The notes: generated from the letters alone by a model not told the origin. Positions 24,538 to 35,258 are shown, counted from the stretch's first letter. The stretch: 64,000 nt of DNA from Anisus vortex (GCA_949126835.1 OX421497.1:2968271-3032270), one strand, 5' to 3'. Program-made: numbers and translations.

Positions 24538-24806
24538 CGGGGCACGGTTGTCAAGTGGCAGCGCGTTCGGCTGAGGCACGGAAGGTCCTGGGTTCGAATC
24601 CTGGTGAAGGCTAGGATTTGTTCTCGGTACTGGAGGGTATTCCTGAGTCTTACAAGCTCTGATGGATACCTGACAGTTGCTGGGGTAAAGTAAAGGCGGA
24701 CTGGCATTGTGCTGACTGCACAATCCCTTAGTATGCCGTGGCCAGAGAAACAAATAAACGCTGCTTCACCAGATCCTATGGATCAATTTGACATACTTTA
24801 CTTTAT
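24538..24806 (+). repeat. SINE-A, full length, sense (reference copy)
   Basis: GGGGCACGGTTGTCAAGTGG (A box region), GGTCCTGGGTTCGAATCCTG (B box), GGCTAGGATTTG, GATGGATACCTGAC, AAAGTAAAGGCGG, CCGTGGCCAGAGAAAC and a TACTTTACTTT tail. One of the most complete copies and useful as a family reference. Confidence 0.93.
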
Positions 24807-24868
24807 ATTATTTTCTTATTGTATTATAATGTATTATGTGTATGTGTTTAGTTTATTGTTATTCTATT

Positions 24869-25145
24869 CTGTATGATTAGACTCTATAAGATCTATATTC
24901 TGTATGTTCTACATTGAGTTATGATCGATATTCTGTATGTTCTACATTGAGTTATGATCGATATTCTGCATGTTCTATATTGAGTTATGATCGATATTCT
25001 GTATGTTCTATATTGAGTTATGATCGATATTCTGTATGTTCGATATTGAGTTATGATCGAAATTCTGTATGTTCTATATTGAGTTATGATCGATATTCTG
25101 TATGTTCTATATTGAGTTATGATCGATTATCTGTATGTTCTCTAT
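24869..25145 (+). repeat. 33-bp tandem repeat
   Basis: About eight copies of TTCTGTATGTTCTATATTGA then GTTATGATCGATA. The 195-codon frame starting here (to 25501) runs through this array and a MITE and is not a gene. Confidence 0.93.
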
Positions 25146-25161
25146 TCGGTACAATCTACAT

Positions 25162-25357
25162 CAGTGGTCGGAAACCTTCAGATAATAGTGTGCCCAAACA
25201 GCGTGCCAACAGCCAAAAAAAAAAGTCAGCCTTATTCGAGCACACAATTTCTTGTAGAAGAGACTTGATTTGCCTTTTGGGCAGTCTTCAGCGTTCCATT
25301 AAAAATGTATCTGCGTGCCAAGTCTGGAACGCGTTCCGTAGATTGCCGACGGCCCTG
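25162..25357 (+). mobile_element. MITE-1 (hAT-like), copy 2
   Basis: Ends CAGTGGTCGGAAACC and GATTGCCGACGGCCCTG, target duplications ATCTACAT (25154-25161) and ATCTACAC (25358-25365). Interior TGCGTGCCAAGTCTGGAACGCG matches the family. Confidence 0.87.
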
Positions 25358-25684
25358 ATCTACACATTGTTACAGAGAGCCATACCTTTACATACACACA
25401 ATACAGCTCAAGAACATCACAAGACGGGCACTCCAATGGGGACTCACAGGACCAAAGAAAGACCAGCAGACTCTAGGACAAGTTGGAAGAAGGACTTGTG
25501 AAGAAGAGATGACATGTGGAGAAATAAAGATGTTCGCTTAAGACCGGGTGCGCTGGTAAGACTTTGCTAATGCCCTTTGTTCAATATGGAATACATACAA
25601 ATAAAGAAATAAGTCTATATTACTAAATGCCCAAAGTCAAATTTCATTTTAATTGGTTACATATTCTGCAAAAGTATTAAGTAT

Positions 25685-25805
25685 TCATCATCATCATCAG
25701 CAGCAGCAGCAGCATTATCATCATCATCATTATCATCAACTTTATTATCATCATCATCATTATAATCATCATTATTATCATCATTATCATCACCATTATC
25801 ATCAG
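25685..25805 (+). repeat. (ATC)n/(AGC)n microsatellite
   Basis: CATCAT, CAGCAG and TTATCATC triplets. Confidence 0.92.
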
Positions 25806-25852
25806 ACCCTTGACCGTTGTGGTCGGTGGGGTAGCGAATGAACACCTCAGCA

Positions 25853-26032
25853 CAGTGCCGTTGCAAGGGATTTGAGGCCCTCGGAGCTTGGCCTCTTTAG
25901 GGGCCCCTTCATTTTGACATTCGACATTATGACATGAGAAAAAAACAATTCCGACACTCCTTTGGGAGCCCCCCTCAAGTAGGGGCCCGGGGGGACTTTC
26001 GAATTTGGACCCCTCCCCTAGCTAGGTCACTG
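25853..26032 (+). mobile_element. 180-bp hAT-like MITE with perfect target duplication
   Basis: Inverted ends CAGTGCCGTTGCAAGGG and CCCCTAGCTAGGTCACTG (complement CAGTGACCTAGCTAGGGG, the common hAT CAGTGGCGTAGCTAGGG type). Flanked on both sides by the identical 8-mer CCTCAGCA (25845-25852 and 26033-26040), which points to a fairly recent insertion. Confidence 0.93.
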
Positions 26033-26285
26033 CCTCAGCAGTCATCTTTCTCCATTTTTTTGCATATGTTGAGCTGCTGTCAATGGTTCAGTCATCTGCA
26101 TCCCTGACCAATCTTTTATATTTTCAAACCAGCATTTCCGCTGACAGCGTTCTGTTAGAACCATGTCAGCTTTGCGCCGCTTGAGTGTTAAGTATTACGG
26201 AACGCATAAAAAAAGAAAAAGAGAAAAAAAATTAACATTTTATTTCCAAAGATTTTCAAAGACAAAGTTCACCATTTCCCTTTAA

Positions 26286-26436
26286 TGACGTCACGAACAA
26301 CCAACTGACGAGGTCGAAGAATCGTCAATTTGTTTGCGGCTGCGCCTGTGCGCGGGGCGGCCGATTGCATGATGGGATTTTTTTTTAACGTTACCCGAAC
26401 CGGAAATGAGCTGGCGAGAAGAGGATGATCACGTGA
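26286..26436. promoter_or_regulatory. CpG-rich, promoter-like cluster without a visible gene
   Basis: Within 150 bp: perfect CRE palindrome TGACGTCA (26286-26293), GCGCCTGTGCGCGGGGCGG (NRF1/Sp1-like, 26342-26360), ETS-like ACCGGAAATG (26399-26408) and a CACGTG E-box (26430-26435). CpG density is far above its surroundings. No adjacent coding exon is recognisable on either strand; it may drive a gene whose coding exons lie elsewhere, or a non-coding RNA. Confidence 0.35.
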
Positions 26437-26439
26437 CCA

Positions 26440-27142
26440 TTCTGAACAATCAGGCGTTCTGGTTGCACTTGGGGGTTACTAAAGTTTCGTAACAATGTAC
26501 GGCTGCGGCAGCCGATGTGAGAGGGGCGTAGGGAGGAGGGTGGTTGTGTGTCAGTTTGTAATACTTTCAAGATGAAAACAATTTATTGTGTGATAATTGA
26601 ACAACAAAAAAAATACAAATAAAAAAAGAAACTTAATTGACAAAGAAACGTGTGTGGAGATACTAGTCGATAAATGATGGTATGCTTTGTGAGATGTCTG
26701 CAGAATAAAGTGCCTATGGGTCATGCCTAGAAGACGAAATATAGCCGTGGGTTATCATTAGCATGCGTAGCCACAAAAGTTAAACTATTGTATATGATAT
26801 ATAACTATAATGATATTTTCTATTATCTATATTCGTGTCATGTATGATTAAAATTATATATGTTCTGTATGATCTATATTGTGTATAAACTGTATATTAT
26901 ATTATCTATAGTATGTATGATCTATATTCTGAATAATTTATAATATTTATATTCTATAGGCCTATTCTAAACTATTGTGTATGATCTATATTGTGTCTAA
27001 TATATACACAGTATGATTTAGTAATAGGCAAAGTGTCTGATCTTGTCGGGAGACTGCTATAAGCTAGTTTAGTTTACTAGTTAGCAAAATATCTATTACT
27101 AAACAATATGTTTAAAAAACTGTTTAAGAATTTACTTCAGTC
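26440..27142. other. no gene seen
   Basis: A+T-rich, with loosely repeated GTATGATCTATATT motifs at 26830-27010. No supported frame. Confidence 0.5.
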
Positions 27143-27223
27143 TTAACCCTTACAGTCCCGGACGCGTATATAGCGGAACTGAAGGCAGCATAGATAGACG
27201 TAGGTGGGTACGGGAAGGGTTAA
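27143..27223 (+). mobile_element. MITE-3, copy 2
   Basis: 81 bp from TTAACCCTTACAGTCCCGG to AAGGGTTAA, differing from copies 1 and 3 at a handful of positions. Confidence 0.8.
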
Positions 27224-27478
27224 TATATGATCATATGTTCAATATATTCTGTGTGCAGTCGTGCAGGGTTTAACAGGGTAGAAGGATCTGGGAGGGGAAG
27301 GGTTAAGCTAAATGTAATTATTTACATAACCGAGAAATGATAAGCCAGGGAAGTGTGTTAACGGGTGGGATAGGGGATGGCGGCTGCTGTCTGTACCAAG
27401 CTACAGAAACAGAGAATAGAAAGGGTTGGAATAAACACTTACACAAGATTTTAGAATAGTTCTATGACATTTAAACAC

Positions 27479-27885
27479 AAGACAGATAAACACGTGACAC
27501 TTAAACACGTGAACACTTAATCACACGTTACTTAAACATGCGGGCACTTAATCACACGTTACTTAAACATGCGGGCACTTAATCACACGTTACTTAAACA
27601 TGCGGATACTTTAATCATACGATACTTAAGCGCGTTAACACTTTATCACACGTTACTTAAACACGCGGGCACTTAATCACACGTTACTTAAACATGCGGG
27701 CACTTAATCACACGCTACTTAAACACGCGGACACTTAATCACACGTCACCTAAACACGCGGACATTTAATCACACGTCACCTAAACACGCGGACACTTAA
27801 TCCCACGTCACTTAAACACGCAGACACCTAATGACACGTGACCTAAACACGCAGACACCTAATAACACGAAAGGTAAACACGCTT
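27479..27885 (+). repeat. 31-bp tandem repeat
   Basis: About 13 copies of ACACTTAATCACACGTTACT then TAAACACGCGG, with point changes. Confidence 0.93.
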
Positions 27886-27945
27886 TTTTTTTGTTAGCTG
27901 CCATACCCGTCATAATGACGGAGAAACGAAAAGATGTGAGTGAAA
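27886..27945 (-). repeat. Helitron-1-like 3' end remnant
   Basis: CCCGTCATAATGACGG hairpin followed by AGAAACGAA as in the complete copies; the terminal CTRR is uncertain. Confidence 0.45.
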
Positions 27946-28037
27946 GGGAGAGTTATATTTCTGTCCATGTATTTTTATGATATAATCCTCAAAATTATTG
28001 ACGGAGATAAGAAAGGAAAAATTTAAAGGGTGAGATC

Positions 28038-28118
28038 TTAACCCTTACAGTCCCGGGCGCGTATATAGCGGAACTGAAGGCAGCATAGATAGAAGTAGGT
28101 CGGTACAGGAAGGGTTAA
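28038..28118 (+). mobile_element. MITE-3, copy 3
   Basis: 81 bp, TTAA to TTAA, nearly identical to copy 1 (1838-1918). Confidence 0.8.
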
Positions 28119-28169
28119 AGTCTGTATACATCCAACCAAAAGGACCAAGAAAATAAAACCAGAAAGAAA

Positions 28170-28820
28170 GTTGTAAATAAATAAATAAATAATAACGGTG
28201 CTTATATAGCGCATATCCCGTTGGTGACAGTTCTATGCGCAGACAACAGTGACATAATACAGACAAACAACGAAATATGTAGTAATACGCTAATTCTGCT
28301 GACGAAATAGGTGAGTCTTCAGCCGGCTCCTGAAGGTGTCATAGCTAGGGCTCTGGCGAAGCTGTAGTGGGAGGTGATTCCAAGCGGACGGTCCTGCGTA
28401 GGAAAATGAACGTTCGCCAGCGGACACTAGCCTCACACGAGGGATCCGCAGAGTAAGCGCGTCAGAAGCCGAACGAAGTGGACGGGACTGGGTGTAGAGC
28501 TCCATACAAGAGCGAAGATAATTCGGGGCACAGTTATTCAGGCACTTATAACAGAGAGAAGCCAGCTTATATGAGATCCGGTTGTTGATGGGTAGCCAGT
28601 GCAGAGATCGGAGCAGAGGATTAATATTATTTGACTTCTTCTTCTTGAGAACTAGTCGGGCTGCGCAGTTCTGAATACGTTGGAGTCCTTGAAGGGAGGA
28701 GGCCGAGAGACCAGCCAAAAGCGAATTGCAATAGTCCACGCGGGAAAAGAGGAGAGAGATACTGGCCCTTATGAAAGAGACAAAACTATGAGTAGAAGGT
28801 AAGAGCTTTCATCCCGTTCT
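28170..28820 (-). pseudogene. CR1/L2-like LINE 3' end (reverse transcriptase C-terminus)
   Basis: On the - strand a 149-codon open frame (28739-28290) contains VDYCNSLLAGLSASSLQGLQ, LHWLPINNRISYK, GPSAWNHLPLQLRQS and FRSRLKTHLF, the standard C-terminal block of CR1/L2/jockey-type reverse transcriptase ORFs. Codons upstream of 28739 continue in frame for about 80 nt. Its 3' UTR has GGGATATGCGCTATATAAGC and ends in a TTATT-type microsatellite. The enzyme core is missing, so it is 5'-truncated. Confidence 0.85.
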
Positions 28821-29255
28821 TATTATATGTACATTATTATATTATGTACACCATTAGAATAATAGTAAACAGTAATAATAATAATAAATAGTAAAAATGA
28901 AAGATTCGTTCAACAATCCCAGTCTGTTTGTGATCCCGGGAGGTAACATAAGAGAAACGGCACATGTACAAGTATTCTTGCGCTGTGTCCATTGCTGACG
29001 TGAGCGTACATTTTCTGAACTAATTTGTAAGGACATGAAATAACACAACCGGATTCAGTTAAAGCCCAATAGGATTTTGTACAAACCAAAGCTTTTAACT
29101 AATCAATATTTGCTTCAAAGAAAAAAAAAGAAGAAACTTCACTTTTATTTTAAGAAAATAACAAGAAAAAGAGAGAAATTATTTTTTTTTCATAATTTTA
29201 AATAAGTTTTTTTTTTAAGCAAACATAATGTACATACAGAAAAAAACAGTTGTAA

Positions 29256-29528
29256 AGTATCTCGTCGAATTGATCCATAGGGCCGGTGAAGCAGTGCTTA
29301 AAAGCATCTGTGACCACGACATACTAGGGGAATTGTGTGGTCCGTACAATGCCTAGCCGACTTTACTTTATTTTTAGCTCAAATCATGGTAATCATCAGA
29401 GCTGAGTAGAGTCAGAGACACCCACCAAGCCCGACCGAGTACAAATAATAATAGCCTTAATTAGAATTCGAACCCAGGACCTTCAGTGTGCCAATAGAAA
29501 GCTCTGCCGCTAGGCCACCGCGCCGCAT
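29256..29528 (-). repeat. SINE-A, full length, antisense
   Basis: AAAGTATCTCGTCGAATTGA to GGATTC-like B box TTCGAACCCAGGACC and GCTAGGCCACCGCGCCGC head. Confidence 0.9.
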
Positions 29529-29544
29529 ACACATTACATTAACT

Positions 29545-29800
29545 GGCGACCAATAGAAGCGGGTGGCGCAATGTCGTGTCGTCCGGGGCACAGTTGGCAG
29601 AATATAGCAGAATCTCCAGAGCCGAACAAAAACGAGCAGAAAGAAACCAAGCAGACCTGCAAGGCGCTGTCATACCCCACGATTGCAGCTTTTATCTGCA
29701 GTACTTGCAACAGATCCTTCAGGGCCCGCATAGGACTGATAGGCCACCAAAGAGGCCACATAGCGACTGGTAGACGTGGTCATCTTCGGAAATGAGGGAC
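29545..29800 (+). pseudogene. RTE/BovB-like LINE C-terminal fragment with zinc finger
   Basis: + frame 29571-29795 includes FICSTCNRSFRARIGLIGHQ then RGH, a C2H2-like finger of the type at the end of many invertebrate LINE ORFs. No upstream reverse transcriptase; preceded directly by a SINE-A. Confidence 0.65.
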
Positions 29801-30323
29801 GAACAACAGCAGTTAACACACATCAACACACAAACAAAACACACCCACACAAAGAATGAATAAAATTTCAATACATGTACCAAAAAAAGGATCATCATTC
29901 AACATTTCGTTTATCAGCTGAAAAAAATTATGATAGTATAAAGGACATATTTAATAACAAATTTTATGGCAAAGGCTATCCGTATATCAAATCTGTTCAA
30001 TGAAATGTACAGTTTTAGAATTATATCATTTGTAAAGAAGATGAATGAAAAAAAAAGAATATATTAATCTGGTAATCTCCCTTTTCATAGAAAGCTGAGT
30101 TTAGTTTATCGTTATGCTTATTCTAACAGCAAGTCCGCATATTAACAGAGCCATTTAATCGATTTACTAGGTGACGGTTGTGATGGCAAGTTTTATAAAT
30201 CAATAACGTAAAAGAAAGATAGAAAAGCAGATGGCTGAATGGATAGATGGACGCAAAGTAGATATATTATGTATTTATGAATTGATAGATAATTTGATGG
30301 CTAGATACACAGATGGATATAGT
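29801..30323. other. no gene seen
   Basis: A+T-rich sequence without a recognised repeat or frame. Confidence 0.45.
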
Positions 30324-30576
30324 CAGTGCTTTTTTTTGTTAAAAAAAATACGTGCCGTTACTCAGGGATGGATCGCCTAACTTTAAAAGCAGTTTCGCAT
30401 TTTATATTTTAATTCCTTTTGCTGCGCACTTTTAAAATAATTCAATTTTAACAAATTAATAATATAATAAATTAATAATAAACGTTAAAATACAAGAAAA
30501 CTAATAATTTTTTTCCCCACATTGAAAAGGGTGCCGGTACGCCGTACCGGTGCGTACCGTCACAAAAAAAGCACTG
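30324..30576 (+). mobile_element. 253-bp hAT-like MITE
   Basis: Ends CAGTGCTTTTTTTTG and CACAAAAAAAGCACTG; subterminal GTGCCGGTACGCCGTACCGG. Target duplication is decayed or absent. Confidence 0.75.
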
Positions 30577-30599
30577 TATATAACTATTTAGACACATAT

Positions 30600-30735
30600 T
30601 TAGAATGATAGACAGATAGTTAGATAGACACTTAGATAGATAGATAGTTAGTTAGTAGGATACATAGATAGATAGGTAGTTACTTAGTTAGAAAGACAGA
30701 TAGATCGATAGATAAATAGATAGTTAGGTAGTTAC

Positions 30736-30808
<73 letters not shown>

Positions 30809-30910
30809 AAGGTAGGTGGGTTGGTAATTAGCTAGCTAAGTAGGTAGGTTGGTAGATATGTAGGTGGATCGACAGATAGATAGACAAATAAATATATAGA
30901 TAAATAGAGT
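30600..30910 (+). repeat. (GATA)n microsatellite
   Basis: About 20 perfect GATA units at 30735-30808 with GGTA/GTTA variants on both sides. Confidence 0.95.
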
Positions 30911-30956
30911 GGTCTTATGGGGTCAGTTAAAACCAATATTTAATCGTTACAACTAA

Positions 30957-30989
<33 letters not shown>

Positions 30990-31002
30990 CTCTCTCTCTT
31001 TC
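30957..31002 (+). repeat. (TC)n microsatellite
   Basis: CT runs. Confidence 0.92.
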
Positions 31003-31139
31003 TACCATATGTACCCAAAATGCCTTTAAAAATATCCCAATTTGCTAAAAAAAAACGCTTCAATGGCTTTGACTATGGGAAAGACGCCTCGTAAACAAAA
31101 AAAATATAAATAGCCTACTTTATAAAGGGAAAATTGAGT

Positions 31140-31418
31140 AAGTTGAGAACCGCTGGGTCTTTTCTAGGTGGTTTTGTTGAGAACCGCTGGGTCTTTTCTA
31201 GGTGGTTTTGTTGAGAACCGCTGGGTCATTCCTAGGTGGTTTTGTTGAGAACCGCTGGGTCATTCCTAGGTGGTTTTGTTGAGAACCGCTGGGTCTTTTC
31301 TAGGTGGTTTTGTTGAGAACCGCTGGGTCTTTTCTAGGTGGTTTTGTTGAGAACCGCTGGGTCTTTCCTAGGTGGTTTTGTTGAGAACCGCTGGGTCTTT
31401 TCTAGGTGATTTTGTTGG
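31140..31418 (+). repeat. 34-bp minisatellite
   Basis: Eight copies of GTTGAGAACCGCTGGGTCTT then TTCTAGGTGGTTTT. The unit contains GTTGAGAACCGCTG, a hAT-terminus-like string (compare GTTGAGAACC at 21635), so it may have been seeded by a transposon end. Confidence 0.93.
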
Positions 31419-32440
31419 TTGCAGAGTAAGAGAGAGTGTTGGGCTCGGGGGCGGGGGGAGGGTGAGTGAGGTCGCCCGTGCAGGAGGTCACACTCAGAGT
31501 GGAAAACGGAAGACGTTCACCATCTGTGTGTGTTTATCACTCCAACCCGAGACTTATTGATTTACTCGCGTGTTGAAATGCAGAAAGTGAAAACAACACA
31601 CACGCTGTAAGTGGAGGGAAAATATATTGATCTAGTTTAATCGATTTCTTTGTTGTTTTTTTTATCTTACAATATTTTCAAAATAAAATGAGGGAAAGGG
31701 GAGAGTGCTTGGATGGAATGTGTGGAGACACTGGAGACAAGGGTGGTTTGTCACATAGACGTCCATAGATAGGACTTTATTTGGGGTTGGGGGAAGGGGG
31801 GGGGAGGTGGTGTCGGGTTTTAGTATACATGACAGCTTTATTTCAAACTCTATCAGTAAATCTGTAGTTTTACCCATCCCCCCTCCCCTCCACCATAAAG
31901 AACCAAGGAAGAAGGAAAAAGGCAATAATACAATGTGAGTGGTAGGTTCACGTAATGGACGTGTGTGTTCATGGTTGTGTTATAGTGGAAGGGGCGAGGG
32001 GCAAGGCTTTACTAAGGAGAGGGCAGGGGGGAGGTGGTACATATTCTATTTTTCCGGGCGCCTACGAAAAGAGTCGCCGAAAATGAGGCCTACAATGTTA
32101 CACGAGAAGAATGGGATTAAAGCGGTTGCGCACATTTCATAGTTCTTCTTGGGGGCAAAATATCCTAGCGACGCCTCTAGATGGAGGTTAGGTGGAGAAA
32201 GGGGGGGGGGTATATCGTAGATGTCGACGTAGGAAAAGGTTGGGATTTGGGGGGAGGGGGAGTCAATCAAATTTTGGACGTTAAAAGACACAACTGGCTT
32301 GTCCACTATGTAAGCCAGGTCCATTTTCTAATAGTGATGTTGCGGCTGATACTGTTTGTAACAATTCAAAATATTTCGTTCGTCACATGTGTTGAGACCC
32401 GATGCACACAGACCAAAACTGAACTCAATCAATGGCAGTG
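31419..32440. other. no gene seen; G-rich low-complexity stretches
   Basis: Several G-rich runs (31450-31460, 31790-31810, 32200-32260) give short Gly-rich frames on + and Pro-rich frames on -. No domains. Confidence 0.5.
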
Positions 32441-33100
32441 TGTTCGCGTCATAACGGTGTGTTGGTGTGCTCGCGTCATAACGGTGTGTTGGTGTGCTCG
32501 CGTCATAACGGTGTGTTGGTGTGTGTTCGTGTCATAACGGTGTGTTGGTGTGTGTTCGTGTCATAACGGTGTGTTGTGGTGTGTTCGTGTCATAACGGTG
32601 TGTTGTGGTGTGTTTGCGTCATAACGGTGTGTTGGTGTGCTCGCAATACAACGGTGTGTTGGTGTGCTCGCGTCATAACGGTGTGTTGATGTGTTCGCAA
32701 TACAACGGTGTGTTGGTGTGTTCGCGTCATAACGGTGTGTTGTCGTGTGTTTGCGTCATAACGGTGTGTTGATGTGTTCGCAATACAACGGTGTGTTGGT
32801 GTGCTCGCGTCATAACGGTGTGTTGTGGTGTGTTTGCGTCATAACGGTGTGTTGATGTGTTCGCAATACAACGGTGTGTTGTGGTGTGTTCGTGTCATAA
32901 CGGTGTGTTGTGGTGTGTTTGCGTCATAACGGTGTGTTGATGTGTTCGCAATACAACGGTGTGTTGGTGTGCTCGCGTCATAACGGTGTGTTGATGTGTT
33001 CGCAATACAACGGTGTGTTGGTGTGTTCGCGTCATAACGGTGTGTTGGTGTGTTCGCATCTTAACGGTGTGTTGGTGTGTTCGCGTCATAACTGAGTGTT
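32438..33100 (+). repeat. 27-29-bp minisatellite
   Basis: More than 20 copies of CGCGTCATAACGGTGTGTTG then GTGTGCT, with a CAATACAACGG variant interspersed. Not CRISPR: units are contiguous, with no unique spacers. Confidence 0.95.
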
Positions 33101-33337
33101 GGTGCCGTTTGCTTGTGTGTATTGTGTTGTTGTTTATTGTTTTGTTACTTTGACAGCTTAAGTTGTGCCGTATAATGTGTGCAGCATCCCATGTGAGGGA
33201 GTCGATGAGGGCGCTACCCCAGTCAAAGCAATAAGAAAGACGCCTGGATTCATCATAAATATGAGAAGATGGACTTAAAATTGGGATTTGCGCCCGAAGG
33301 TTCTGGATCCAAGCTAGTTTTTTTTAGTTGTTTTTTT

Positions 33338-33422
33338 TCCGGGACTTGAGGGTGCCCCTGAGTCTACCCAGCTCTGATGGGTACCTGACACCAGTTGGTC
33401 CGAAGGGTACTTTACTTACCCC
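33338..33422 (+). repeat. SINE-A with internal deletion, sense
   Basis: GGGTGCCCCTGAGTCTACCC and GATGGGTACCTGACACCAGT joined directly to TTGGTCCGAAGGGTACTTTA: about 150 bp of the body is missing. Confidence 0.85.
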
Positions 33423-33603
33423 GGGGTGCCAGGGGAGTTCGGAGTGGCGTTTCTTTGGTGTGCCTGTTTTTAAGCTTTTGTTTGTGTCGAATGTAATTGT
33501 TTTGTTTTGCTTAGGTGAAGTTTAGTCTAAACATATTATATGCCTGTAAGTTTTCTATATGGCTATATATCCCAGTAGAACCCGTTTATTTGTAGGTATT
33601 GTA

Positions 33604-33674
33604 TGCAACTGGTGAACGCTGCTTCAACGGTCCTATGAATCGATTTGGTCCAACGGGAATCTTTACTTACTACT
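33604..33674 (+). repeat. SINE-A 3' fragment, sense
   Basis: CAACTGGTGAACGCTGCTTC to GGGAATCTTTACTTAC. Confidence 0.85.
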
Positions 33675-33742
33675 ATGTAATTATATACAGTATTGCCCAT
33701 ATGCCTGAATATGATATAGCGGGTAGCCTACGTGTAATTATA

Positions 33743-33982
33743 ATGAGGGCACGGTGGTCGGGCGGCAGCGCGTTCGGCTGGCGTACCGAAGTCCCGGTGA
33801 ATGCTAGGATTTGTTCCCAGGTCTGGATGGGTACCTGACCTTAACTGGGATAAAGTAAAGGCGGCTGGGCGGCGTTGTGCTGGCCACACAATCCTCTAGT
33901 GTGCCGTGGCCACAGAAGCTGGTGAGCGCTGCTCCACCGGTCCTATGGATCCATTTTTTCCCAATGGATACTTTAATTTACA
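33743..33982 (+). repeat. SINE-A lacking its B box, sense
   Basis: GAGGGCACGGTGGTCGGGCG head, then GTACCGAAGTCCCGGTGAAT: the TGGGTTCGAATC box is deleted, as is TGTCCCTGAGTCTACCC. The rest is intact. Confidence 0.88.
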
Positions 33983-34107
33983 TGTAGGCCTACATTGTAT
34001 TATACTTACTTATATACAGTAGGCAGCTATATCTATATATATATACAACAGTTAAAGGTATTATTTGGATTTATTAATATAGAGAAGACAATTATATACT
34101 TGTAGAT

Positions 34108-34312
34108 CAGGGGTCGGCAAACATTTGATTATAGTGTGCCAAAATTTTTATTTAATTCATTCGGCGTGCCAACAACTTAAAAGTCATCCTACTCTAGTAC
34201 TCAATTTCTGGTAGAAGAAACTTTAATTGTATTTCTTTCAGGTCCCCGCGTGCCAGTGAAAATCGCCCTGCGTGCCGAATCTGGCACGCGCTACGTAGGT
34301 TGTCGACCCCTT
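34108..34312 (+). mobile_element. MITE-1 (hAT-like), copy 3
   Basis: Ends CAGGGGTCGGCAAAC and GGTTGTCGACCCCTTT. Flanks TTGTAGAT and TAGTGGAT match at 6 of 8 positions. Confidence 0.85.
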
Positions 34313-34506
34313 TAGTGGATATTTCCGTACGGCTGTATTATATGTCTAGTAGTCAACTTGAATGTATCCAATACAAAAACTGAACAATCTATTAAACATT
34401 TGCTTAGTATTGAAATAATGTATAAAATAGTGTATGCTTTGTTCGCTCCATTTGTTTATAGTTCATTAAGTTCTCTTTCTCTGCCTCTGTGTTTTTTAAT
34501 AGGTAT

Positions 34507-34589
34507 CAAGGACTACTGACCTGGCCAACTGGCCTTAGCTAGCTAAGTCAGAAATTCAAGTCTGCACGTCCTGTCTTCAGTAGTCCTTG
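34507..34589 (+). mobile_element. 83-bp micro-MITE with perfect 8-bp target duplication
   Basis: Inverted ends CAAGGACTACTGA and TCAGTAGTCCTTG. Flanked by identical ATAGGTAT on both sides (34499-34506, 34590-34597), as hAT-type insertion gives. Interior GGCCAACTGGCC and TTAGCTAGCTAA are palindromic. Only copy seen in the window. Confidence 0.88.
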
Positions 34590-34924
34590 ATAGGTATATA
34601 TACTATGTTGACGTTATGTTTGATTTGTTTTTGTCTGAATTAAAAGCTTCTTTTTTTTCTGATGCACAATCTTAATCGTATTATCTACAGAAGCGCAGAA
34701 GAAGATTATTATTGCCTGACTTGTAGCGGCTGACCAAAGCTGATATATCGTTCAAATGTAGGCCTATGCGCGGCGAAATGGGCCCGAGACTGACCAGGGG
34801 GCAGAGCGTTCCGTTTTATTAAAAGTTACTACTAGCCTATATTTGTGTATGTGTACAAAACCTATAAAATCGCAGTGTAATGAAGAAATCCGATCTTAAA
34901 CAAAATTACGATCTAAGAAGTTGA

Positions 34925-35258
34925 TAATCTTATCTTATATATTACAGACGCTCCTTCTATCTTATCTTATATATCACAGACGCTCCCTCTATCTTATCTT
35001 ATCTTATATATTACAGACGCTCCTTCTATAAAGAAGATTATTGCATACCTCAATCATCTGTGGTCCGAGTCTAGTCTTGCATTTTGATAAACTCCTTAAA
35101 CGATGTTTAGTTACTGCTTTTCTTGGTTTGTTCGGGCAACCCATTCTATTCCCGGATGCCACTCGGGAAGAAATTGTACTGATATGCATTTGTTCTCGCA
35201 TAAGTGGTAAGAAAATTGTTTTTTTGTCCTTATGTTTATCAGAGCTTTGTAATATGAT
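34925..35258 (-). repeat. LINE-T1 3' end with expanded tail, antisense
   Basis: The tail block CTTATATATTACAGACGCTC CTTCTAT is present three times in tandem (34925-35030), then the usual body to GAGCTTTGTAATATGATAT. The C-terminal codons lie at 35140-35180 on the - strand. Confidence 0.8.

Noticed and set aside
24560..24605. tRNA gene in the SINE-A head
   Set aside because: The same head recurs in many SINE copies with the family body attached; no independent cloverleaf.
24914..25501. 195-codon frame
   Set aside because: Crosses a 33-bp tandem array and MITE-1; no domain or splice evidence.
32438..33100. Possible CRISPR-like array
   Set aside because: Repeats are contiguous with no unique spacers, units vary in length, and the window is animal DNA.
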